Shown: positions 24,008 to 33,831 of the stretch, piece after piece
Position numbering within the stretch: the first letter of the stretch is position 1
How the letters are laid out: each line of letters opens with the position of its first letter
Origin: Pseudomonadota bacterium
GTDB lineage: Bacteria; Pseudomonadota; Gammaproteobacteria; Berkiellales; Berkiellaceae
Assembly (NCBI GenBank): GCA_018241965.1
Contig: JAFECS010000011.1
Span: forward strand, 1-64,000
Length of the DNA: 64,000 nt
Direction of reading: 5' to 3'
Notes under the pieces: generated by a model
Database searches by the model: none
Told to the model about the DNA's origin: nothing
What the model saw: the letters and a program-made list of their open reading frames with translations, nothing else
Position numbers and translations under genes: made by a program

Positions 24008-25921
24008 TCACTTAAACTTTGCACGCCTAGAATTTGCATAAATTGAAAAAGGTGCGTTATCACTTGGCGCTTTTTTCTTTGAAGATTTCCTCTTTGATTG
24101 CGCTACTGGTGTAACACTCTTACTTGAACACATCACAGTGGTAGATTCTTCATTATTATTTTCTTCTTCTAACAGCTTATGCAATTTAGTGAGTTTTGAT
24201 TTTTCAGCCTCAATTTGCTTTTGCAAAGACTCAGAATCAAGTGGTGTGTCTTTTGCTTTTACCCTTTGGTTATCGTTAGAGGCTATGGTATTGCTGATAT
24301 CACGCAAGGGTGCATTTTCGGATGAGAAGAGGGTAGCTTGATTGGTGGTATGTATGACAGGTTCAGCGCTAAACGCGAGTAACCCTGACGCTGCAGCAGC
24401 AGTATTTTCTTTAAGATCCTGCTCTGCCCTATGTTTAGCTAAAAAATACGAAGCCATTTCCACGTGGCCTCTGAGCTTTGCATCTATACTCATTAAACGG
24501 TAATTGGCTTTGTCTGGTGGCGCAATTTTATCCAAATAATATGTGGCCAATTGTAGATGTCCACCTAGCACAGCAGAGACAGCCACCATATTATAATTAG
24601 GCTTTTCAGGTGCTGCGATTTTGCCTAAGAAATAGTCTGCCACTTGTTGGTGACCACGCTCTGCGGCGGCGGTGGCCAAGATATCATAATCCGGTTTTTC
24701 TACTGTTGGTAATTTACTTAAAAAGTGATCGGCAAGGATTTGATGGCCACCTGCGGCTGCAAATTTGGCAACCATCATATAATCTGGTCTTTGAGGAGAT
24801 TTAATCTTGCTTAAAAAGTTTTCAGCCCATTGTTGATAACCATATTTGGCTGCTAATGCCGCAATTAAGTTATAATTTACCTCCAAATTATTTGGAACAT
24901 TATCTAACAAATCATTAACAAGTGCTAAATGATTCCCTTTAAAGGCACCTTCAATAAAATCTGCTAAACGTGCCCCTTTACTTTCTAGGAAAAGCCAAGC
25001 TGGTTTATTATTCTCCATACCAAGATACATGGCCGCATTTAAGTTATTTTTATCTTTTGCATGGATGCTAAGATTTGCTTGCAAAAACGATTCTATAGCC
25101 AGCTCGATATTTCTTTTACTTTGAGGGGTAGATGCCAGTGCATAATCTTTAGCACACCTAACAAGGCAGGAAATAAATGTATCTACCATATTATGAACGA
25201 CTTGCTGTGCCTCCTTTTTTGCCAATGCCAATGCTGTAAAATGTTGAGCAACAGCAATATTGTGCCCCTTTTCTGCTGATTTGATGATCCGATCATAATC
25301 AGGTTTCGCTGGTGGCGTAATTTTACTTAAAAAATAATCAGCGATTAGTTGATGTCCATTTCGTGCTGCCGATGCCGCCAAGTCATTATAATCTATTTTT
25401 TGGGATGCTTTTGTTTTGCTTAAAAAATACTCGGCAACAGGTTGATGGCCACCTGCAGCACCATTTAAAGCTAACCAATAATAATCAGGATGTTGCGATG
25501 ATGGCATTTTAGCTAAATAATTTTCTGCCGCTTCTTGATGGCCATATCTAGCTGCTAAAACAGCAATTTCATGATAATCAATAATTAAGTCTTTAGGCAT
25601 ATTATTGATAATTTCTTCAACAAAGGGTAGAGGATCTTTGTCCTTATTAGAGAATATCCCTTTAATAAAATCCAAATAATTTGCACCCTGTTCCCATAGA
25701 AACAAACAAGCCTCTTTTTTGTACCACCTGCCTAAAAAATTAGCTGCATTGTAATTATATGTATTTTTTGTGTGTATACTGATCCCTTGTTTTAAAAAAG
25801 ACTTAACCTTTTTTTTAATCGCTTCTTTGTGCTCAGGCGTCGATGCACGCGCATATTCTTCTGCTTCTCGCACAAGATCTTTAATAAAATTATCAACAAC
25901 ATTATTTTGTCCTGAAATCAT
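24008..25921 (-). CDS. Ankyrin-like repeat protein, member B, with two header modules
   Basis: 637 residues. The header described for member C appears twice: at about residues 8-110 (VVDNFIKDLVREAEEYAR) and about 245-350 (HNMVDTFISCLVRCAKDYAL). Each header is followed by 3-6 ankyrin-like 33-residue units. After the last unit comes AEPVIHTTNQATLFSS and DISNTI, a stretch shared with member A, then a Lys/Ser-rich tail (SKRKSSKKKAPSDNAP) ending RRAKFK. It starts 19 bases after the stop of member A and ends 19 bases before the ATG of member C, each gap almost identical in sequence, so the three are co-oriented and probably co-transcribed. Confidence 0.78.
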   Translation of the reverse strand: MISGQNNVVDNFIKDLVREAEEYARASTPEHKEAIKKKVKSFLKQGISIHTKNTYNYNAANFLGRWYKKEACLFLWEQGANYLDFIKGIFSNKDKDPLPFVEEIINNMPKDLIIDYHEIAVLAARYGHQEAAENYLAKMPSSQHPDYYWLALNGAAGGHQPVAEYFLSKTKASQKIDYNDLAASAARNGHQLIADYFLSKITPPAKPDYDRIIKSAEKGHNIAVAQHFTALALAKKEAQQVVHNMVDTFISCLVRCAKDYALASTPQSKRNIELAIESFLQANLSIHAKDKNNLNAAMYLGMENNKPAWLFLESKGARLADFIEGAFKGNHLALVNDLLDNVPNNLEVNYNLIAALAAKYGYQQWAENFLSKIKSPQRPDYMMVAKFAAAGGHQILADHFLSKLPTVEKPDYDILATAAAERGHQQVADYFLGKIAAPEKPNYNMVAVSAVLGGHLQLATYYLDKIAPPDKANYRLMSIDAKLRGHVEMASYFLAKHRAEQDLKENTAAAASGLLAFSAEPVIHTTNQATLFSSENAPLRDISNTIASNDNQRVKAKDTPLDSESLQKQIEAEKSKLTKLHKLLEEENNNEESTTVMCSSKSVTPVAQSKRKSSKKKAPSDNAPFSIYANSRRAKFK

Positions 25922-25940
25922 AAATACCTCTTACTACATT

Positions 25941-27911
25941 TCACTTAAACTGTACGTGTCTAGCTTTTGAATGAATTAACAAAGCTGCGCCATCACCTGG
26001 CGCTTTATTCATTGAAGATCTGCACTTTGAATTAGCTGCTAACGTAACACTTTTGCTTGAACTCATCGCCGTGGTTAATTCATCAGCACCGTCTTTCTCA
26101 TCTAGCAACTTACGCAACATAGCAATTCTTTCTTTTGCAATCTCAATTTGTTTTTGTAAAGAGCTGTGCTGAGGCGCAAGCGGCTTCGACGTTATAGTAT
26201 TGCTGATATCACCCAAGAGTGAATTTGCGGATGGAAAGATGGTAGCTTGATTGGTACTATGTATAACAGGATCAGCGCAAATCGCTAGTAACCCTGCCGC
26301 TGCATCAGTAGCTTTTTTTTCAAGCTCCTGCTCGACTTTTAGTTTTTCCACAAAATACCTTGCAACTTGTGAGTAACCACCAAGCCATGCGCATGATGCC
26401 ACTCTAGAGTAATCGGGTTTTTCAGGTCGTGTTATTTTAGCTAAATAATTTTCTGCCAATTGTTGATGCCCACATCTGGCGGCACAGCCTGCCACCCGAT
26501 TATAATCAGGTTTTTCAGGCGTTATGATTTTGCCTAAATAATAGTCAGCCACTTGTTGGAAGCCACCTTGAGCTGCTGCCGCGGCAAGAAGATTATAATC
26601 AGGTTTTTCTGATGCCAGCATTTTATATAAATAATAATCAGCCATTGTTTGATGACCACCATGGGCCGCACCTATCGCAACATTCATATACTCTGGTCTT
26701 TCAGGTGCTTTAATCTTGCTTAAAAAATAATCAGCAACATTTTGATGGCCACCTAGCGCTGCACCATATGCCACAAAATTGTAATCCGGTTTTTGAGAAC
26801 CTATTTTACTTAAAAAATTCTCAGCCAAATTTTGGTGACCATATTTGGCGGCAAAAGCCGCAATCAGATTATAATTTACCTCAAAACCAGTTGGCGGATT
26901 ATCTAACAAATCATTAACAAGTGCTAAATGGTTTCCTTTAAAGGCACCTTCAACTATATCTATAAACGCTGCGCCTATATTTACTAGGAAAAAACAAGCT
27001 TTTTTATTATTCCCCATGGATAAATGCATCGCTGCATTTAAGCCCTTATTATCTTTTGCATGGATGCTAAAGTTTTGCTCCAAAAGCATATTTATTTGTT
27101 GTTGAATATTTCTTTTCTTTTCATGGCTAGATGCCATCACATATTCTTTAACACACCCCACAAGGGATTTAACAAAACTATCAGCATTTTTGTTGGCCAA
27201 ATTTGCTATTTCTCGTTGTGCTAATGCTATAAAATGTTGAGCAACTGCGGTTTGGTTCCGTTTTTCTGCTGCTTTGATGATCCGATCGTAATCGGGTTTT
27301 TCAGGTGGTGTAATTTTGCTTAAAAAATACTCAGCAATTTGTCTATGTCCCCCCATTGCTGCTGATACCGCCAAGTCATTATAATCCAATATTTGAGGCT
27401 CCTTTATTTTGCTTAAAAAATACTCGGCTACTTTTTGATGTCCACCTGAAGCTGCGTTCATAGCGACAAGATAATAATTTGGTTGATGCGGCGACGGAAT
27501 TTTAGCTAAGAACTTCTGTGCTGCTTGCTGATAGCCATATCTAACAACTACATTTGCAAGCAGGTTATAATCTAAAACAAAATCTTTTGGCATATTATTG
27601 ATAAACTCTTCAACAAAGGGTAAAGAGTCTTTACTAGCAAAGAATGCCCCTCGAATAAAATCAAAATAATCTGCTCCCTGTTCCCAAAGAAATAAACATG
27701 CTTGTTTATTCTTCAGCATGCCTAAATAATAGGCAGCATTGCGACCATATTTATCTCTTGTGTGTATACTTAAACCTTGATTTAAAAGAGACTTTACCTC
27801 TTTTTTAATCTCTTTTCGGTGTTCCGGTATGGATGTGCGCCCATATTCTTCTGCTTCTTGCACAAGATCTATAATAAAATTTTCAACATCATTATTTTGC
27901 CCTGAAAGCAT
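25941..27911 (-). CDS. Ankyrin-like repeat protein, member A, with two header modules
   Basis: 656 residues and the most upstream member. It has the header at about 8-110 (DVENFIIDLVQEAEEYGR) and again at about 245-350 (ADSFVKSLVGCVKEYVM), with ankyrin-like units after each, and the shared tail ADPVIHSTNQATIFPS, DISNTI and KCRSSMNKAPGDGA. It is closest to member B in order and length. TGAGGTAACT precedes the ATG. The genes most likely arose by tandem duplication, with module gain or loss in member C. No signal peptide or membrane segment. Function unknown. Confidence 0.78.
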   Translation of the reverse strand: MLSGQNNDVENFIIDLVQEAEEYGRTSIPEHRKEIKKEVKSLLNQGLSIHTRDKYGRNAAYYLGMLKNKQACLFLWEQGADYFDFIRGAFFASKDSLPFVEEFINNMPKDFVLDYNLLANVVVRYGYQQAAQKFLAKIPSPHQPNYYLVAMNAASGGHQKVAEYFLSKIKEPQILDYNDLAVSAAMGGHRQIAEYFLSKITPPEKPDYDRIIKAAEKRNQTAVAQHFIALAQREIANLANKNADSFVKSLVGCVKEYVMASSHEKKRNIQQQINMLLEQNFSIHAKDNKGLNAAMHLSMGNNKKACFFLVNIGAAFIDIVEGAFKGNHLALVNDLLDNPPTGFEVNYNLIAAFAAKYGHQNLAENFLSKIGSQKPDYNFVAYGAALGGHQNVADYFLSKIKAPERPEYMNVAIGAAHGGHQTMADYYLYKMLASEKPDYNLLAAAAAQGGFQQVADYYLGKIITPEKPDYNRVAGCAARCGHQQLAENYLAKITRPEKPDYSRVASCAWLGGYSQVARYFVEKLKVEQELEKKATDAAAGLLAICADPVIHSTNQATIFPSANSLLGDISNTITSKPLAPQHSSLQKQIEIAKERIAMLRKLLDEKDGADELTTAMSSSKSVTLAANSKCRSSMNKAPGDGAALLIHSKARHVQFK

Positions 27912-28109
27912 AGTTACCTCATGCTACTTATACAAAGAAATGGAAATCAATCATTTTTCAGTTGGGAAAATACCACAAATGTGGCAATTTTCCTGTCATA
28001 TAAATTTATTGATCTTTATAAAAAACGATTTACCTGCATATTCCCGCATTTGAACTTTATTAATTTGGCGTGGTCTTAACTATTAATGTTGCATTAATAC
28101 GAGGTTTTT

Positions 28110-29165
28110 ATGTTGGCCGATCCAGCAAAGTTAATAGTAGATTTGATTGAACAAACCAACCTTGAGGATCCGCAAAGTGTGGCTCGTTTTGCCAAAGAAT
28201 TCCAAAAACTTCAACTTTTTGGCCCTCAATATATCGGCCCTTATCTTCGTCAAAAAAAGAACTTACCCCCAGAAAAAGAAGTTGTTATTGCCGGAGATGA
28301 TATTTTACCCTTTTTAACTGGTAATCTTGTCGGCTACATAGCGGAGCATTATCCGCAGAATAAAACAGAACTTGCAGATAAAGTGCTTAAACTTTGTGAA
28401 AAAATTGATGAAAGATATGCACCTCCACAGGGAGAATATACTGATGAAGAAAATGAACATCGTGGAGAATGGTGTAATAATGCTATTCAGCTTTACTCAG
28501 CATTTTCTTATTTAAAGAATAATCAATTCGGCATTCCAGCGGATGATAAAGATATGCAAGCAGTGCATGACCATTATCAAACTCAAAGGCAAAAAGCGAA
28601 GGAATTTGAAGTTCAAGCATTAGAAAGAACTATAACCGACTATAGCAATGAGATAATGGGTTGTGTCGCCATAGGCAACGCTGAAAAGTTTAGGCTCAGC
28701 ACGAAAAAAGCGCAACAAAAAGAAGACCGGCGCACAAGCCTTACACAAGAATTTCAACTCTCCCAACATGACTCATTTACCGATTTTACAATTAAAATGA
28801 CAGCATTAAGCGATAATGTTAAACAGTTAAAAACGCAAAAACCAAATAAATCAGACTATCAAGATAAACCTGAACAATACCAGCAAGCATTAGGGGCCTA
28901 TGCTGACAAGCTAAAAGATGCTTTAGAAACAATATCTAAACAATCACTAGAACATGCAGATGCACTTCAAAATCATGCGTTAGTTCGTCGTTTACACATT
29001 AAAGAGCCAACAAATATCAGTAATAAACTCAGTAATGCCTGTGCAAGTATGTTTAAGAAACTTCACAAAACATTCCCCAGCGTTTTCACCCAAGAAACCC
29101 CGGAATTTCTTAAAACAAAAACGCAAAAACAAGTTGGATTGATTAAAAGAAATTTACAGCAATAA
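28110..29165 (+). CDS. Uncharacterised helical protein
   Basis: 351 residues; GAGG lies 5-8 bases before the ATG. Almost all helix: an N-terminal part (ADPAKLIVDLIEQTNL...), a central highly charged part with likely coiled coil around 150-290 (QRQKAKEFEVQALERTI, TALSDNVKQLKTQK), and a basic end. No signal peptide, membrane segment or domain I recognise. It is the last rightward gene before the hinT-tat operon, with a 99-base gap. Given the surrounding genes it could be host-directed, but nothing in the sequence demonstrates that. Confidence 0.6.
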   Translation: MLADPAKLIVDLIEQTNLEDPQSVARFAKEFQKLQLFGPQYIGPYLRQKKNLPPEKEVVIAGDDILPFLTGNLVGYIAEHYPQNKTELADKVLKLCEKIDERYAPPQGEYTDEENEHRGEWCNNAIQLYSAFSYLKNNQFGIPADDKDMQAVHDHYQTQRQKAKEFEVQALERTITDYSNEIMGCVAIGNAEKFRLSTKKAQQKEDRRTSLTQEFQLSQHDSFTDFTIKMTALSDNVKQLKTQKPNKSDYQDKPEQYQQALGAYADKLKDALETISKQSLEHADALQNHALVRRLHIKEPTNISNKLSNACASMFKKLHKTFPSVFTQETPEFLKTKTQKQVGLIKRNLQQ

Positions 29166-29264
29166 ACCAGTGCGGATCCGCCTTTTTAACGTCATATTAC
29201 ACTCGCTAAAAATCTCATATGCGGTAAAATAACGCTCTTAGGGTGAAAAACCAAGGAAAGTTAT

Positions 29265-29594
29265 ATGACAGACTGTCTGTTTTGTAAAATGGTTACCGGG
29301 GATATTCCCACGCAAAAACTATATGAAGACGATCATATTTTCGTGATCAAAGACATTAACCCCAAAGCAAAAGTGCATTTATTGGTCATTCCCAAAGTGC
29401 ATATCCATAGCTTAAACGAAGTCAACGAAGCCCATGCTTCTTTATTGGGTTATGTGGTAACGTCCTTGAAGAATTTTGCAAAAGAACAAGGCCTGGATTC
29501 CTTTAGAACCATTGTGAATACTGGCAAAGCCAGCGGTCAGTCGATTTTTCATGTTCATTTTCATATTTTAGGTGGCAATAATTTGCCTTTTTAG
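29265..29594 (+). CDS. hinT: HIT-family nucleotide-binding hydrolase (HinT-like)
   Basis: 109 residues, the HIT fold. Seen: the histidine triad HVHFHILGG at residues about 98-106, CLFCKMVTGDIPTQKLYED at the N-terminus, and FVIKDINPKAKVHLLVIPK. HinT enzymes hydrolyse purine nucleoside phosphoramidates such as adenosine 5'-monophosphoramidate. AAGGAAAG precedes the ATG. It is followed 10 bases on by tatA; hinT beside tatABC is a known gammaproteobacterial arrangement, and the operon is likely. Confidence 0.92.
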   Translation: MTDCLFCKMVTGDIPTQKLYEDDHIFVIKDINPKAKVHLLVIPKVHIHSLNEVNEAHASLLGYVVTSLKNFAKEQGLDSFRTIVNTGKASGQSIFHVHFHILGGNNLPF

Positions 29595-29603
29595 GAGAAT
29601 GTA

Positions 29604-29780
29604 ATGGGTTTAACAGCCAACAGTCCCTTTTCGTTATTATTAATTTTCTTAATCGTGGTTTTATTATTCGGCACCAAAAAGCTACAAAGCGTCGGTGAAG
29701 ATTTAGGCAAAGCCTTAAAAGGTTTTAAAAAAGGCATGCGCGAAACCCAAGATGAAGTTGAAGAAAATAAGAAAAATTAA
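29604..29780 (+). CDS. tatA: Sec-independent translocase subunit TatA
   Basis: 58 residues, too short for most gene calls but clear. One membrane segment ([15 protein letters not shown], about 9-23) is followed by [20 protein letters not shown], the amphipathic helix that in TatA lies on the membrane and forms the pore with the oligomer, then a charged tail. The FG at the bend before KKL matches the conserved FG of TatA. AGGAG is 5 bases before the ATG. Its stop codon overlaps the ATG of tatB by one base (TAATG). Confidence 0.92.
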   Translation: MGLTANSPFSLLLIFLIVVLLFGTKKLQSVGEDLGKALKGFKKGMRETQDEVEENKKN

Positions 29781-29971
29781 TGTTTGAAATAGGTTTTTGG
29801 GAATTGGTCGTGGTTGGCATTGTTGCGCTGTGGGTGCTTGGTCCCGCGCGCTTGCCTGCTGTGGCCAGAGTAGTTGCACGTTGGTTACTTCGTGCTAAAA
29901 ATTCCTATCAAAGCATTAAACAAGAATTCGTCGAAGAATTTGAGAAAACCTCCACCCAGAAAAAAGACTAA
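29780..29971 (+). CDS. tatB: Sec-independent translocase subunit TatB
   Basis: 63 residues. [26 protein letters not shown] carries the TatB membrane segment with the conserved Glu8 and the GPxRLP turn that distinguish TatB from TatA; a short amphipathic helix follows (VARVVARWLLRAKNSY). TatB with TatC recognises twin-arginine signal peptides. It is much shorter than E. coli TatB (171 residues), lacking the long cytoplasmic tail, as in some reduced genomes. The start overlaps the tatA stop and tatC follows after 5 bases. Confidence 0.9.
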   Translation: MFEIGFWELVVVGIVALWVLGPARLPAVARVVARWLLRAKNSYQSIKQEFVEEFEKTSTQKKD

Positions 29972-29976
29972 AAACT

Positions 29977-30714
29977 GTGGACGCGATAGAACGGTTTATT
30001 CCTCACTTAATAGAGCTACGCAAGCGTTTATTACACTGCGCCTTGGCTTTCGTAATTGTACTTATTCCTTTAATTATTTTTAGCAGTGAGCTCTACACCC
30101 TTATTGCACAACCCATTTTAAAAACTTTGCCTCAAGGGGCCATGCTCATTGCCACCGAAGTGGTAACCCCATTTACCGCCCCCATCAAGCTTGCTTTGTT
30201 TAGCAGTGCCACTTTGCTTATCCCTTATTTTTTATATCAAGCTTGGTCTTTTGTGAAACCCGGGCTTTATAAAAAAGAAAAACGCGCCATCATGCCAATT
30301 TTGTTAATGTCTACCACTTTATTTTATGTAGGCATGGCCTTTGCCCATTTTTTGGTGTGCCCTGCGGCGCTCAGTTTTTTTAGTCATGTTGCGCCAAAAG
30401 GCGTTACCGTGATGACAGACATGACGCATTACCTTGATTTTGTATTAGTGCTCTACTTCGCCTTTGGGCTTTCTTTTCAAGTACCCATTATTACTTATTT
30501 ACTTATTCGCGTGGGTATTACCAGCGTCGAAGGGCTTAAAAAACAACGGCCCTATATTATTGTTGGCGCTTTTGTGATCGGCATGATCTTAACGCCCCCA
30601 GATGTGGTGTCACAATGTTTGTTGGCTATTCCATTACTCGGATTGTTTGAAAGTGGTTTACTGCTGGCAAAGTGGTTAATACCAAGCAAAAATAAAATGA
30701 TAGCCACCACTTAA
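29977..30714 (+). CDS. tatC: Sec-independent translocase subunit TatC
   Basis: 245 residues with six hydrophobic segments, starting near 20 (LLHCALAFVIVLIPLIIF). Typical TatC features are visible: the N-terminal RFIPHLIELRKRLL that contacts the twin-arginine signal, FYQAWSFVKPGLYKKEKR after segment 2 (here YFLYQAW), and TPPDVVSQCLLAIPL in the last part. The start codon is GTG at 29977, five bases after tatB. With TatA and TatB it exports folded proteins. A second type of palindromic repeat follows the gene. Confidence 0.93.
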   Translation: MDAIERFIPHLIELRKRLLHCALAFVIVLIPLIIFSSELYTLIAQPILKTLPQGAMLIATEVVTPFTAPIKLALFSSATLLIPYFLYQAWSFVKPGLYKKEKRAIMPILLMSTTLFYVGMAFAHFLVCPAALSFFSHVAPKGVTVMTDMTHYLDFVLVLYFAFGLSFQVPIITYLLIRVGITSVEGLKKQRPYIIVGAFVIGMILTPPDVVSQCLLAIPLLGLFESGLLLAKWLIPSKNKMIATT

Positions 30715-30729
30715 TTAGTGTCTAATCTG

Positions 30730-30853
30730 ATCCCCTCTCCCCTTGCGGGAGAGGGTTAGGGTGAGGGGTATTTAGAATATTATTGGGGCTTCTCGAATTC
30801 CCAGACTTTAATCACCCCTCATCCCTACCTTCTCCCGCAAGGGGAGAAGGGGT
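30730..30853. repeat. Second palindromic repeat family (CCCTCTCCC type)
   Basis: TCCCCTCTCCCCTTGCGGG with AGGGTTAGGGTGAGGGG (30731-30769) is repeated inverted at 30814-30852 (ACCCCTCATCCCTACC, TTCTCCCGCAAGGGG). Each arm is itself a hairpin. This is a dispersed repeat known from many gammaproteobacteria and is distinct from the GGGACACCCAC family. It lies between convergent tatC and pip. Confidence 0.85.
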
Positions 30854-30873
30854 AAGAAAAGTAATTACTCTAT

Positions 30874-31830
30874 CTACTTATCCCGCATTAACTGCGACAT
30901 CATTTCAGCGGCGTTCACTAAAGCGTCGGTAATGGTAGGCTCTGCGGCAGAATGCCCAGCATCGCGAATAATATGTAATTCACTGCCAGGCCATGCTTGA
31001 TGTAACAAATAAGCATTATCCAACGGGCAAATCATGTCATAACGACCATGGACAATAATGCCTGGGATCCCTTCTAATTTGTAAGCATCACGCAAAATTT
31101 GATTAGGCTCTATAAAGCATTTATTTACAAAATAATGGGTTTCAATTAAAGATAAACTCATCGCGGTATGCGTGTTGGTAAAACGCTCTAAAACGCCTTT
31201 ACAAGGATTGAGCGTGGCACATTGGCCTTCCCAATGCGACCAATGTTTGGCCGCACTCATGCGCGCCAATTCATCTTCACCATTTAAACGCTTATAAAAA
31301 GCAGCAATAAAATCGCCTCTTTCTTCTTCTGGAATGGGGGTTATAAATTCTTGCCAGTAATCTGGGAAAACATGATTCGCCCCATCTTGGTAAAACCATT
31401 GTAAATCCACTTGGCGCGCTAAAAAGACGCCGCGCAAAATCATACCCATCACTTGCTCTGAATGCTTTTGTGCGTACAATAAACTTAAGGTCGCGCCCCA
31501 AGAACCACCAAATAACACCCAACGCTTCACCCCCAAGTGTTTACGGATCATTTCCATGTCTTTGATTAAATCTTTGGTGGTGTTATGTTCAATGCTGCCA
31601 TAAGGGGTTGAACGGCCACAGCCGCGTTGATCAAATATAATGATGCGGTAACGTTCAGGATCAAAATAACGTCTATCATCAGTTGTACAACCTGCTCCTG
31701 GGCCACCATGGACAAATAAAACGGGGATCCCATCCGGTGAGCCGCTTTCCTCTACATAGATTTTATGACCTTTGCCTACATCCAGGGTATGTTGCGCGTA
31801 ATTTTTGATGGCAGGTAGCAATACTTTCAT
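30874..31830 (-). CDS. pip: Prolyl aminopeptidase (proline iminopeptidase)
   Basis: 318 residues, alpha/beta hydrolase fold, peptidase family S33. Seen: the oxyanion-hole motif HGGPG (41-45), DQRGCGRST (67-75), and the nucleophile elbow GGSWG with Ser110; the C-terminal region has GRYDMICPLDNA and the catalytic His in DAGHSA (about 299). It removes N-terminal proline from peptides, acting in the cytosol. Length is typical (about 310-320). AAGGA is 8 bases before the ATG. It converges with tatC; no operon partner. Confidence 0.92.
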   Translation of the reverse strand: MKVLLPAIKNYAQHTLDVGKGHKIYVEESGSPDGIPVLFVHGGPGAGCTTDDRRYFDPERYRIIIFDQRGCGRSTPYGSIEHNTTKDLIKDMEMIRKHLGVKRWVLFGGSWGATLSLLYAQKHSEQVMGMILRGVFLARQVDLQWFYQDGANHVFPDYWQEFITPIPEEERGDFIAAFYKRLNGEDELARMSAAKHWSHWEGQCATLNPCKGVLERFTNTHTAMSLSLIETHYFVNKCFIEPNQILRDAYKLEGIPGIIVHGRYDMICPLDNAYLLHQAWPGSELHIIRDAGHSAAEPTITDALVNAAEMMSQLMRDK

Positions 31831-31952
31831 TCAATATTCCTTCACGACAAATGGATAATCGCTTACACAGCAGCGCGAAATTTTCTCTTTTACCCTTTTA
31901 TGCAAAATGAGACACTTTCCTTGTCAATCTCCAACCGACGAAATTCGGATTG

Positions 31953-31980
31953 GCCCGGGACCCCTCCCGGGCTTTTTTTT
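31953..31980 (+). terminator. Strong rightward Rho-independent terminator with no gene upstream on its strand
   Basis: GCCCGGG (31953-31959), loop ACCCCT, CCCGGGC (31966-31972) and eight T residues. A weaker 8-bp hairpin with one bulge (CCAACCGA...TCGGATTGG, 31931-31953) precedes it. It reads rightward, against pip and typA, which both run leftward, so it has no visible coding client. Confidence 0.8.
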
Positions 31981-32022
31981 ATCTAAAGGAAAATACCTTG
32001 TTTAAGTTTAGACCAGAGGCGG

Positions 32023-33831
32023 TTATTCACCACTTCTTGAGGCGCGTTTACGTTCATGCTCTTTAAGCATCTTTTTACGTACACGGATGGCCGAAGGTGT
32101 CACTTCTACTAATTCATCATCTTCAATGAATTCAAGGGATTGCTCTAATGACATTTTAATGGGCGGGGTCAAAATAATATTCTCATCTGAGCCCGCAGCA
32201 CGAATGTTTGTTAGCTGCTTGCCTTTTATTACATTGACTACTAAGTCATTATCCCGAGAATGGATCCCAACCACCATGCCTTCGTATACCTCGGTTTGAG
32301 GTCCGATCATTAATCTACCCCGTGCTTGTAAACCGAATAACGAAAATGCGGTTGCTTTACCAGCCGCATTGGAAATAAGCACCCCTTGACCACGTTTTGC
32401 CATGGCACCCGCTTTGTAAGGTCCGTAATGATCAAAAACATGGGTGATGATCCCAGAGCCTGAAGTTAATGTTAAAAAGGTTGAATGAAAACCAATTAAT
32501 CCACGTGAAGGAATGGTGTAATCCATACGAATACGCCCCTTCCCATCTGAAACCATATCCATTAATTGACCACGGCGGTTACCCAGTTGCTCCATCACTG
32601 AACCTTGATCTTTTTCTTCTACATCCACGGTGAGCAATTCATAAGGCTCGGTAATTTCATCACCGTTACGATGCAATATCACTTCAGGGCGTGATAAAGC
32701 TAATTCATAACCTTCACGACGCATGGTTTCTATTAAAATAGATAAATGTAATTCACCACGACCCGATACACGGAATTTATCTGGATCTTCTGTATCTTCT
32801 ACGCGTAAAGCCACATTATGTAAGGTCTCGCGATATAATCTTTCTCTTAATTGTCTACTGGTAACAAACTGACCTTCACCACATAAAGGCGAAGTATTTA
32901 CTTGGAATGTCATGCTAATGGTAGGTTCATCCACCTTCAATGCTGGCAAAGCTTCCACGGCATTTTTATCGCACAGCGTATCAGAGATACTTAAAGGCTC
33001 TATCCCTGAAATGGCAACAATATCGCCCGCTTTAGCTTCAGGCTGCTCAATACGCTCTAACCCTAAATAACCTAATATTTGTAACACGCGTCCTTGACGG
33101 GTTTTGCCTTGCGCATCAATCACAGAAACTTGCGTATTAGATTTGATAGTACCGCGCTTAATTAAGCCAATGCCTATCGTACCTACGTAGCTTGAATAAT
33201 CTAAAGAGCTGATCTGCATTTGGAAGGGACCGTTTTCATCGCAACGCGGTGGTTTCACATACTCTACAATCGCCTCAAACAATGGCGTCATATCGGTACC
33301 AGGTTTATCCAGATCACGTGTCGCTGTTCCCAATAACGCTGAAGTGTAAACCACTGGGAAGTCTAATTGTTCTTCCGTGGCACCTAGTTTATCGAACAGA
33401 TCAAATACTTGATCAATCACCCAATGAGGGCGGCTGCCAGGTCTATCAATCTTGTTGATAACAACGATAGGGTTTAATCCCTTGGCAAAAGCTTTTTGGG
33501 TCACAAAACGGGTTTGTGGCATCGGGCCATCCACGGCATCTACCAACAGTAATACCGCATCGACCATCGATAAAATACGCTCAACCTCGCCGCCAAAGTC
33601 GGCATGCCCAGGGGTGTCAACCACGTTAATGCGATAATCTTTCCATTTTAGGGCCGTATTTTTAGCCAAAATGGTAATGCCCCGCTCCTTTTCTAGCTCA
33701 TTAGAGTCCATGATACAGGCATCGTAAGCTACCCTAGCATCGAGTGTCCCCGATTGAGAAAGCAGCTTATCCACCAAGGTTGTTTTGCCATGGTCAACGT
33801 GGGCAATAATGGCAATATTTCGTAGCTGCAT
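32023..33831 (-). CDS. typA: Ribosome-associated GTPase TypA/BipA
   Basis: 602 residues of the translation-factor GTPase family. Seen: G1 [12 protein letters not shown] (10-21), G2/G3 GITIL and [14 protein letters not shown] (about 75-88), G4 [10 protein letters not shown], then the EF-G-like domains and the TypA-specific C-terminal part ([22 protein letters not shown]). TypA binds the 70S ribosome and supports 50S assembly and growth at low temperature or under stress. Length matches E. coli (607). GAGGGAAAC precedes the ATG, a strong site. Single gene on the left of a divergent pair with the 34000 gene. Confidence 0.95.
   Translation of the reverse strand: MQLRNIAIIAHVDHGKTTLVDKLLSQSGTLDARVAYDACIMDSNELEKERGITILAKNTALKWKDYRINVVDTPGHADFGGEVERILSMVDAVLLLVDAVDGPMPQTRFVTQKAFAKGLNPIVVINKIDRPGSRPHWVIDQVFDLFDKLGATEEQLDFPVVYTSALLGTATRDLDKPGTDMTPLFEAIVEYVKPPRCDENGPFQMQISSLDYSSYVGTIGIGLIKRGTIKSNTQVSVIDAQGKTRQGRVLQILGYLGLERIEQPEAKAGDIVAISGIEPLSISDTLCDKNAVEALPALKVDEPTISMTFQVNTSPLCGEGQFVTSRQLRERLYRETLHNVALRVEDTEDPDKFRVSGRGELHLSILIETMRREGYELALSRPEVILHRNGDEITEPYELLTVDVEEKDQGSVMEQLGNRRGQLMDMVSDGKGRIRMDYTIPSRGLIGFHSTFLTLTSGSGIITHVFDHYGPYKAGAMAKRGQGVLISNAAGKATAFSLFGLQARGRLMIGPQTEVYEGMVVGIHSRDNDLVVNVIKGKQLTNIRAAGSDENIILTPPIKMSLEQSLEFIEDDELVEVTPSAIRVRKKMLKEHERKRASRSGE

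Noticed and set aside
29174..29190. GCGGATCCGC plus CTTTTT as a terminator after the 28110 gene
   Set aside because: The palindrome leaves almost no loop, giving at most a 3-4 bp stem; too weak to claim.
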